From Azolla pinnata (taxonomy: Eukaryota > Streptophyta > Polypodiopsida > Salviniales > Salviniaceae), in NCBI GenBank assembly GCA_037176905.1, contig JBBBWG010007102.1, positions 1 to 23,029 of the forward strand: a stretch of DNA of 23,029 nucleotides, read 5' to 3'. The stretch's first letter is position 1. The number at the start of each line of letters is the position of its first letter. The notes under the pieces are model-generated. The model ran no database searches. It saw nothing but the letters and a program-made list of their open reading frames with translations, and had not been told where the DNA came from. The position numbers and the translations under genes are program-made. Positions 12,605 to 20,187 of this stretch are shown here, piece by piece.

Positions 12605-12945
12605 AAGTTTGGAATAATAGTGCTAGATTTATTAAATAGGTAACATAAAAAGGTGGTTCCTTCCACAAAGTAATTCTTTAATTAGCAAATCCCTAGAAAA
12701 CACTTACCAGACATCTCAAAGACAAAAGCCCTTTTATGATAGACAGGTGTACAAGTTCCATGCCCAAAGTGAAATATGATCTAAATTATGAAATCCTAAC
12801 AAAAAAACACTTACCGGATTGAAAATTCTCCCTTTCTTGTGAACTTTAGGAGCCAATGAGTGGGGAAGGAGCAAATCTTTTTTTCTATCATCAAGATGCT
12901 GTATTTTGAACATATCATTTTACATCATTTTCTCCCTTCTCATCG
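12605..12945 (-). other. Candidate 3' UTR of the RS2Z gene, possibly with introns
   Basis: On the minus strand, after the TGA at 12948-12946, there are two strong GTAAGTG donor sequences (exon edges near 12815 and 12708). A candidate acceptor, TTTTTTGTTAG/GATTTC, lies near 12795 between them. This fits a spliced 3' UTR, or alternative terminal exons. A TTTATT near 12626 reads as AATAAA on the minus strand. Confidence 0.4.
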
Positions 12946-15900
12946 TCACTCATCGGAAGGATCTCCGTTACGACCAGAGTGGCTGGGACTATTTCCAGCA
13001 CGAGGGGAAACATACTCTTGAAGCTGTCCATTATCATGTTGAGGGCTGCTACTAGCACTACGACTACGGCTGCGGCTGGGGCTGCGGCTACGGCTGCCAT
13101 GACGACCATTGTTACCATTATCATCACCATCATCACGGTCACTATAGTTACCTGGACTCCTGCCAGCATCACGAGGTGGGCTGGGGGAAAGATCTCTGTG
13201 ATTTCCTTCCTGGTCTTCTTTATGAGCTGGACTGACTGAACGGCTCCTTTCTGGGTTCTTACCATTATCAGCTGGACTACGTGAACGAGACCTTTGTGGG
13301 GACCTTTGAATTGGACTGTGTGAACGGACCCTTTTTTGGGGGCTACGCACTGGGCTGTGTGAACGGCTCCTTCGTGCAGGGCTATGCGATGGGTTCCGTG
13401 AACGTGTCCTTTTTGGGCTTCGCGATCGGCTGCGGCTTTCACTCCGTCTCCTTGTATCAGGGCTAGGTGATCTACGACTATCCCTTCTTGGTGATCGACT
13501 AAAACAATAAGAAAAGATAACAATCATTTCATTACATATAGAACTAAAAAACAAATATGATACAACAGCAAGTGAGGAAGAGAGAACAGATTAGGTCAAA
13601 TTATCTATGACTGGGAGAAGGCAGGCAGAATATGCATGTGTATGTGTATATGACTATATCTATGACTTGTCAGCTTGTGTCTTATCAGTGAAGGTGTGTA
13701 CGTGTGTATGTACATCTATATGTGAGTGTCTGCATCTATGAGGTGTATGTATGTGTATGTGCGTGTCAGAACTAACCAAACATCCAAATGAGAAACTTAA
13801 CATTTATCACAAGAAAGAGGCAGGTAAGTAACACAGAAGAAACACCAGAACGCAATATGATGGAGAACAGAAACCAAAGCAAAATGGACTATTCCTAACC
13901 TGTATCTGTGACGCCTAGGAGTATAGCTACGGCTTCTACTTCTACGCCTCCTTGCTTCTACCGGAGACCTTGAACGAGATCGAGATCGACTTCTTCTGGA
14001 CCTGCCACGACAGAAATAATAGCATGTTAAACATAAGCAAGACATTTTTCAAGATATATGCTTGCCTTTAAAGAATCACCACTTTAATGTTACCTTAGTT
14101 TTTACATTTGCATGAAGTATATTATAAAAGACATCAAATAAAAGACATCAAGTAAAAGACACTTATTAAGGAATACCAAAAATAAATAAAAAGATAGAAT
14201 TATCAATGGATTTATCAGTGATGATAGATAATGGATGAATAGGATTTCTGGTGAAAGAAAGATCGAAAATAAATAAAAGATAGAAAATCACTGGATTTAT
14301 TAGCAAATAAACTGGATTTCTGTGAAAACAGAGGCTTTTTTGGAGATTCATAAACATTCTAACTAGGAAGGCACGAGAGACTAGTAACGTTTGAAAATTT
14401 AATGATAAGAAGACTAGTTGATCATTACCTGGGACTGTTGTTACAGTTTCGCTCAATATGCCCTTGCTGGCCACATTTATAGCACTTGTTTTTCCAATCT
14501 CCAGCTTTGCAATCTCTGGCCCAATGTCCATCATGACCACAATTATAGCACCGCCCAGTACCTGGGGCTGGGCCTCTTCCAACATAATCCCGAGAACCAC
14601 CCTCACCCCTAGGACCCTAGATCATCCAACTAGATGGGTTACTTATATTCCATATTACAATAACGCCTTGATCAATAGATAATAACCATGATCCTATCTA
14701 ATAAAAAAAATAGCATGAGATGATTCATGGGAAATGAAAATAAAATTGTATTATCACCAGATTGTGATATAACTAGAGAAATAAATACTAAGGTAGTGTG
14801 GCAACCAAGGATCTAATGCAAATAGGACCTACTCTCTTGGCAAACTCCACAACAATTCTACTGCCATCAAATGTTCGACCATTCAGGTAATGTCTGGCAT
14901 CATCAGCATCTCTAGAATCACCAAAATCCTGCTTGCAATTACAAGAAAGCCTTAAGAACAATTCCAAACATGTAAGCTTATCATACTTGCGCTTGGGACA
15001 GAAGCAGCTTCAGTATAACAACACTAATTAGTATACAAAAGCAACTTACAACTACAGAATTTAATATTATTTTCAAGATAAAAAGAAACAAAGGGAAAGA
15101 ATTGCATACTACGAAGGCGAAGTCATGCTTCATGTCCACGTCCCGTACTCTGCGTCAATCAAGTCCATGTCAAGCAAGCAACCAGATACTGCTCATGAGA
15201 TGAACCAAACACCATTTTTCCATTTCCACCAGGACTCTTGCAACTCCACCAAGACAACACCATACGACGACACATACATCAAAAGCATCATTGCAAGTCT
15301 ACCCAATGTGAGATGGCCACCAAAATCCACCATGGCCACCAAAATATTTAACCTCCACCAAACCTTCAACAACATACCTCTTATGTTAACAGAAGTACAA
15401 ACTACTGAAATATTATATTTCTCTTTTTGGTCTCACACTTTACATGGTCATCCCTACCCAACAGTGCCCTATCCATGAACAGAATAGTTTGCTTTTATCC
15501 CAACAGAAAACGATAAGAACATGCATTCCTATCCTCACAAAGAGTACGAGCCAGCTGTTTAACATACATACCAAAGAGCAATGTCAAATCAAAATCCATA
15601 TGACACACATGAATGCAGTGGATTAATGAGGCTATTAGTCATGATAATAGAAACTGGAAAACAACCATTAAATCATGCATACAGCAGTAGAAAGGATGCC
15701 AACAGCTGGGAGAATAAGAAAAAAACTAACTTCAACCTATTCCAAAATGATCTGATGATCAAAACTCCACATTAAAAATAAATCAAGCTTCAGAAGCACA
15801 CATACCAACGTCAGTGACAAAATCAAAATCGTGATATCGGTTCAATAAATGCATTGCCAATAGTAGAGAAGATCAGTATTTGCTTGTGTGTCTCATACAA

Positions 15901-16009
15901 ACCTGCCATATTTGCTAAATATATCTTCAAGGTCACGGCTACGAGTGCGTCGAGAGATATGCCCAACATAGAGTCGAGTAGGTCCAGATCGGTCATCGTA
16001 CCTCGGCAT
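12946..16009 (-). CDS. RS2Z: RS2Z-type SR splicing factor (RRM, two CCHC zinc knuckles, RS and SP regions)
   Basis: Coding exons in gene order: 16009-15903, 15149-15110, 14928-14833, 14616-14429, 14001-13900, 13498-12946. Phases agree and the total is 1,086 nt, 361 residues. It starts [20 protein letters not shown] with an RNP2 motif (LYVGHI) and has an RNP1-like HDFAFVDF, so the RRM covers about residues 11-80. Two zinc knuckles follow, [14 protein letters not shown] (104-117) and [14 protein letters not shown] (126-139), joined by KAGDWKNK. The rest is RS dipeptides ([12 protein letters not shown]) and a long SP/RS tail ending [12 protein letters not shown] plus two knuckles plus RS is diagnostic of the plant-specific RS2Z subfamily, which acts in nuclear pre-mRNA splicing. 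Known RS2Z genes regulate themselves by alternative splicing of a long intron in the RRM; here the intron after YGR (15902-15150, 753 bp) is the longest inside the coding region. The last exon is also open in another minus-strand frame, a shadow of its RS repeats. Confidence 0.95.
15226..15360 (-). promoter_or_regulatory. Cluster of six UGGUGG motifs in RS2Z intron 1
   Basis: The plus strand has CCACCA at 15226, 15246, 15317, 15327, 15336 and 15355, so the pre-mRNA carries six UGGUGG in 135 nt. They sit inside the long RRM intron, directly downstream (in transcript direction) of a candidate cassette exon at 15404-15378. A splicing-regulatory role is inference. Confidence 0.45.
15378..15404 (-). 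other. Candidate 27-nt poison exon in RS2Z intron 1
   Basis: On the minus strand this segment has a good acceptor (AATATTTCAG) before it and a good donor (GAG/GTATGT) after it. Joined to exon 1 in phase it would read S-S-L-Y-F-C and then TAA, ending translation inside the RRM. This is inferred from splice consensus only. Confidence 0.3.
15806..15902 (-). other. Candidate alternative 5' splice-site extension of RS2Z exon 1
   Basis: A second strong donor (GTTG/GTATGTGTG, edge at 15806) lies 97 nt beyond the normal donor of exon 1. Its use would add an in-frame TGA almost at once (AGG TTT GTA TGA). Confidence 0.3.
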
Positions 16010-17510
16010 CTTCCCCAAGTTTTAGCAGGCAGAAAAATCTACATATGCCATAGAGATACATAAATAAGCATGTAGATTTGACATGTCTCAGAGTAATCTT
16101 TGTAAAGAAAATACCAAAATTTTCCGGTCACAACAATAAGCAATTTATGCTTAAACAAGCCTCGCAAGAAAACTTTAAGGATTCCCTCAAACATGGTTTT
16201 CGTATTTCTTGTAATCTTTTAATGACAAATAAGGAGAATTTTGAGAAATTGTTCAATGCTAATCTGGGAGCTGAACAAAACGCAAATTCTAGAATTAGCA
16301 CAGAACACACAAATAAAATTATTCAAACCTACAGAAATGTTGAAAGCTCTCCACTACTATAGAGTCACCAAATCTACAGCTAAGAATATGCATTGTTACC
16401 CTATTTTATTCATCAGTAGATTGGTCTACTGATTAGGCATGATGAACTATGATGGCATACCTTCACGAAGAATTATTTGTGAAAAAAACATCTACTCTTT
16501 CCGGCATGACATTTAACAATTCTTTAATAAGCACAACGAAAAAATATATATGAATTCTTTGCAACATTGTTTTGAACGATTTACCAAAATTATTTGATGA
16601 AAATGGAAGGGTTTTTTTTGTAAGCGTTGTTCTGAAGGAGATTTATTGAAGGCAATACGCAAATCCAAAAAAGAGCATGAAAATCAAGAACTTTCTGGAC
16701 TTACGGGAATGTTAAAATCACAGAACAAGAACAGACTCCTAATACCTGGATTTTAGAATATCCATTATTCTCCTGAGACATGCATAACCAGATTTCCCTA
16801 CGGATTAGGAATTACGAATGAATCATGATTTACCTTCTTGAAGTGCAGGTTATCCACAAAATGTGTACACGACAAAAATTCTTCAGTTTCAACTGAGGAT
16901 CCGTATGATGGGAGGAAAAATTTCGTCAGCTGGATTGTCATGGGAATCGCCTCCCATTTATGGAAACAGAGCATGGAAAAAGGGCTATAATACCGTGTAT
17001 ATTATCCTAACCGTAAGAAGCATGGCGTCCTGAATGCAGTGATGTATAGCTCATATGACATTCTGAAAACAATAAACTCAGAGCAGATCCAGATCTACAG
17101 AGAGGAAACAAGCACAATTTCAATACAGGAGAAGAAGATAGTCAGAACCAAGAAGAATGCTTCAATTCTTCGAGAGTTCCATGGTACCTTTTGCAAAGAA
17201 GGAGAAGCACGGAAAACAGGAAGCACAGGCGAGAAATAAAAAACAGATACGAAATCGAACCCTACATACAATTTTAAGTCCGGGAGGAAAAGGAAAGGAA
17301 GGTCTTTGTCCTGGAATGTATCCGGAAGCCGAAAACATCCAAGGGAGAAGATGAGAGAGGAGAAAGCCGGGGCCAGAAGCGGTGCGAAAGCGAGGTTTTT
17401 GGGAGCGGAACCGGGCATGGGGGGGAAGAAAGATAGGCGGCGGGAAAAAAACCAGAGGGAGCTCCTCTTCTCTGAATCTGAAACCCTAGAAATGGAAGAC
17501 GGAGACGTAC
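16010..17510 (-). other. Probable 5'-leader intron of the RS2Z gene
   Basis: About 1.5 kb of AT-rich sequence without recognisable coding content lies between the ATG exon and a donor at 17511/17510 (CTCCAG/GTACGT on the minus strand). The acceptor is not settled: an AG lies directly before the ATG at 16011-16010, and others lie a little upstream. Confidence 0.55.
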
Positions 17511-17577
17511 CTGGAGGCTGCAGAAGCAGACGCGAGCGATGGAGGAGAAGAAGAAGAAGAAGAAGAAGAACACACCG
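17511..17577 (-). other. 5' UTR first exon of the RS2Z gene
   Basis: On the minus strand a TTC microsatellite (plus strand AGAAGAAGAAG near 17547-17570) and a pyrimidine-rich leader end at a strong donor. It begins about 30 nt after the TATA box at 17613-17606. The transcription start near 17577 is inferred from that distance. Confidence 0.6.
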
Positions 17578-17605
17578 AAGATGTGAGCGTCTTTTGCTTC
17601 CTCTG

Positions 17606-17613
17606 TATTTATA
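17606..17613 (-). promoter_or_regulatory. TATA box of the RS2Z gene
   Basis: The plus strand TATTTATA reads TATAAATA on the minus strand. It lies about 30 bp upstream of the pyrimidine-rich leader with a good splice donor, as expected for a plant core promoter. Confidence 0.65.
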
Positions 17614-17860
17614 CACACGCATACGTGTACGTGTACGTGTATGTATACGTGTATGTATACCGTGCACGTGCGCATGAGGTCGTATGCGTATACGGACCGG
17701 AATACGCATGCGTATATGGATGATGCATATATACGCATGGGGAATACGCGCATGGCTATACATACATACATACATTGTGTGCATGTATGTACGTACGTAT
17801 CAGCACATATACGTACATCTGTGCGTACGGGCAGATGCATACGTACACGGATGCCAGGAT
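17614..17860. repeat. ACGT/ATAC-rich alternating purine-pyrimidine tract upstream of the RS2Z gene
   Basis: Roughly 250 bp are dominated by alternating purine and pyrimidine words (ATACGTGTACGTGTACGTG, TACATACATACATAC, GTACGTACGTATC). It holds many ACGT cores, including a palindromic G-box CACGTG at 17665-17670. ACGT cores are binding sites for plant bZIP and some bHLH factors. Such tracts can also adopt left-handed DNA. Confidence 0.7.
17665..17670. promoter_or_regulatory. G-box (CACGTG) upstream of the RS2Z gene
   Basis: Perfect palindromic CACGTG within GTGCACGTGCGC, about 55 bp upstream of the TATA box on the minus strand. G-boxes bind bHLH/PIF and bZIP factors. Use in this plant is not shown. 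Confidence 0.45.
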
Positions 17861-18064
17861 TACGGTACAGGTATCTGTGTTCTCCGAAACTATCTCCGAC
17901 TCGTACGATCACGCCATCGTCATGGAGCGAGTTTTCGGGTGATCTTAAGTCCGTATACGATTCGATTTTGAAGCTCTGTATCCGATTCGAAGTCTTTCTG
18001 TGTAATGTGTGTATAAAAAGAGTCGGGAGCGGTACAAGAACAGACCGCGATTTTAAGGTCCGAT

Positions 18065-18871
18065 TTATTGGTAGAGGCATGCAAAGAGGCCCTGTGGTCT
18101 GTAGGGAATCTCTGTTCTCGCTTCTCGCCGGCGCCGGCTCCTCGGCGGCGGATCGAACGCCGCCCTCCGATCGATCCCTCCGCCGATCTCGGACCGTCGA
18201 TTCGTTCCCGGCTTCCCCGGCTTGCCCAAGAGCATCAGCTTGATCGACCTGTACTTCCGCTTGAGCGCGAGGAACGCATTCGTCGACGGCTCCTGGCGCT
18301 GGGCCGAAGACCTGTGGCCCTCGACAGAGTTAATTGCAGAGCTGATCCCGTGGCCATTTGGCCGATGAATGCATGCATCGCCGTACTCGGATCCGTCGCA
18401 TGGCCGGCTAGCATCGACGTTGCGGCGGGCATTCGACCGTCGGATGTGCGCAATACCGTGGTCAACATCGACGACGATTCCGGATTGCTGACGGCGCTGG
18501 CTCTGCGAACGATCGACCCGAACTTCGTCCGAAGTAGCCATCATCCGGCGATGATGACGATGATCATCATCAGCCCCTCTGGAGTCGATCGGGCGATTCG
18601 CCGCCGGCTTCTCGTCGCGCCGATCGTGACGACGGAGGCGGGGATCGACGGCTGGCGGCGGCCGATGGACGATGCGATCGGGGCGGCGGCCGATCGCCGA
18701 CCATTGGATCAGCGGCCGGATCTTGCCGTCGAGGAACAACTCGTCGGCGTGCAAGGCCACCAATTGCCCCTCTTGCGCGTTCCCGAACGTGAAAACATGG
18801 TCAGATCCACCAGAGGAATCTTTGATGTCAGCACCGGTATCATTGTGATCATGCGGACATTGGCAGCCCAT
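18065..18871 (-). CDS. Small plant protein with ADELF-x-x-GKIRPL motif (DUF1645-like or MAKR-like), single exon
   Basis: Uninterrupted frame of 268 codons, ATG at 18871-18869 and stop at 18065-18067. Residues about 25-55 read DHVFTFGNAQ and then ALHADELFLDGKIRPL, a pattern (aromatic F-x-F, then ADELF-x-x-GKIRPL) typical of small plant regulatory proteins such as the DUF1645 and membrane-associated kinase regulator groups. Near residue 205 is a basic block, FLALKRKYRSIKLMLLGKPG, and the rest is Arg/His-rich low complexity. There is no signal peptide or membrane segment. The DNA is much richer in GC than its surroundings, with many CGATCG words. The opposite strand is also open for 277 codons, but it lacks any motif and the minus strand has a TATA box, so I prefer the minus strand. 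The cellular role is unknown. Confidence 0.6.
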   Translation of the reverse strand: MGCQCPHDHNDTGADIKDSSGGSDHVFTFGNAQEGQLVALHADELFLDGKIRPLIQWSAIGRRPDRIVHRPPPAVDPRLRRHDRRDEKPAANRPIDSRGADDDHRHHRRMMATSDEVRVDRSQSQRRQQSGIVVDVDHGIAHIRRSNARRNVDASRPCDGSEYGDACIHRPNGHGISSAINSVEGHRSSAQRQEPSTNAFLALKRKYRSIKLMLLGKPGKPGTNRRSEIGGGIDRRAAFDPPPRSRRRREARTEIPYRPQGLFACLYQ

Positions 18872-19095
18872 TCACATCAATCGGCGCAGTTAGCGAGCTA
18901 GTTAACAATCAGTGATCGATCGGGGCAGATCCACGTTGCTGATTGCAGCAGATCGGCGATGTTGGGATTTCTCGATGGACAGGCATGCATGCGTAGACTG
19001 CTGCTGCGTCGTTTTCCCTGATCGTTGAACGGAGTGTTGATATCAGATTATTGCAGAGGCCGATGGATTGAATTGAACTTGGATTGATTTAGTGC
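18872..19095 (-). other. Inferred 5' UTR of the ADELF-motif gene
   Basis: The region between the ATG and about 30 bp downstream of the TATA box at 19130-19124. It carries a CATGCATG word near 18983-18990, identical to the RY element bound by plant B3 factors, but its position in the leader makes a regulatory role uncertain. Confidence 0.4.
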
Positions 19096-19123
19096 CAATG
19101 CATTCGCTAAACTAGGGATCCGA

Positions 19124-19130
19124 TTATATA
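19124..19130 (-). promoter_or_regulatory. TATA box of the ADELF-motif gene
   Basis: The plus strand TTATATA reads TATATAA on the minus strand, within TTTGTATATAATCGG. It lies about 255 bp upstream of the ATG at 18871. Confidence 0.5.
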
Positions 19131-19803
19131 CAAATCGCACTCCGAAGAGAGGGATTAGGTCAAGGACTTGTCGCCAGGGTGGCATGGGCTAAGATCCAAC
19201 CAACAACATTTTGATAGCTGGCGCATGGCTCCCGCACCCCATCCATTTAGCCTCTTAATCTCGATATGCGACCTAAACTCACCAGCTGTTTCATCAGACG
19301 TTTCCGGATTACGATGCCGCTGTTTGCTCCAGCTGACTGACTCAGAGTTGACCCCAACTTTCGATACAGCTGCATTCCGATGACCTGCACAACAGATGCC
19401 GGACGAATGGCATTCGAACTTCCCCTGTGCAGATTGTAGAGAGATTCCATATCTACCTAGGTCTTCGATCGAGCCTTCGTTCGTTCCTTTGGAGAAACGA
19501 TTCAGTCTCTCATGTATACTCACTCACGTGCGTCCATCCGATTTTGTTCCCCCCCCGACACGCTCAATATTCATCTGATTACGCATCCATCTATCTACGA
19601 ATGCGAAGCGCGTTCCGGCAGGCGATCCACTCTCTCAAATCTCTCCCCCGCTCTCGGCAAACGCTTAATCACACAAGGGAATTTGGACTCCCCGCCCTCC
19701 CATCAAGGGACCGACGATTATCGACACGAATCATATCCTCGATCATCAGAGCAAGCAACCGATGATGTCCAGAGTTTGGTAAAAGGGACATTTATGTGTA
19801 TAT

Positions 19804-19866
19804 GCACACATATATATGTATATCTATATATATATATATATATGCATATTCGTCTATATATGAACA
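19804..19866. repeat. AT dinucleotide microsatellite
   Basis: Runs of TATATATA with interspersed CACATATATATG and GTCTATATATG. This could supply TATA elements for the plus-strand gene that follows, but no single site stands out. Confidence 0.85.
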
Positions 19867-19892
19867 TGTTTGATGTATATTCACTTGTAAGG

Positions 19893-20098
19893 CAGGTGTT
19901 TCTCTAGGGTTTGGATCCCAAGTTATTTTTTTTGGTAATCAGGTGTTTCTCTAGGTTTGGTTATTTTTGGCAATTTCCAAAAGTGGAAGGGCATCTTCCA
20001 GGGTTTTGTGATCCAGAAGTGCTATTTTTGGCAATTTCCAAAAGTGGAAGGGCATCTTCCAGGGTTTTGGATCCAGGGCTATTTTGGGCAATTTCCGA
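19893..20098 (+). repeat. Tandem repeats of about 60 bp upstream of the METTL18-like gene
   Basis: The unit containing TATTTTTGGCAATTTCC, AAAAGTGGAAGGGCATC and TTCCAGGGTTTTG occurs with GGCAATTTCC at 19969, 20030 and 20087, about 2.5 copies. Just before it, AGGTGTTTCTCTAGG appears twice, near 19893 and 19941. Several copies carry GGGTTT words like the plant telo-box. The array probably lies in the promoter or 5' leader. Confidence 0.9.
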
Positions 20099-20187
20099 AA
20101 GCAGAGTCCTCAGAAGAACAGGGGAACGAGGAGGATCTCTGATCCTTCGACGACAGAGAGAGACTCGTGAAGCTCTTGGATCGTGCC

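Larger units (their letters stand above)
19131..20187. other. Divergent intergenic region between the ADELF-motif and METTL18-like genes
   Basis: About 1 kb lies between two genes transcribed away from each other. It holds open frames without family motifs, an AT dinucleotide tract and tandem repeats (listed separately). No third gene is supported. Confidence 0.6.

Noticed and set aside
12915-13523. Second 202-codon minus-strand frame over the last RS2Z exon
   Set aside because: Shadow frame created by RS/SP codon repeats. The frame in phase with the zinc-knuckle exons encodes the RS domain.
17095-18080. Minus-strand open frames of 229 and 268 codons near the RS2Z promoter
   Set aside because: They run across the TATA box, leader exon and ACATAY/ACGT low-complexity sequence and carry no domain.
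18068-18901. 277-codon plus-strand open frame opposite the ADELF-motif gene
   Set aside because: No recognisable motif. The minus strand has the ADELF...GKIRPL motif and a TATA box at a sensible distance.
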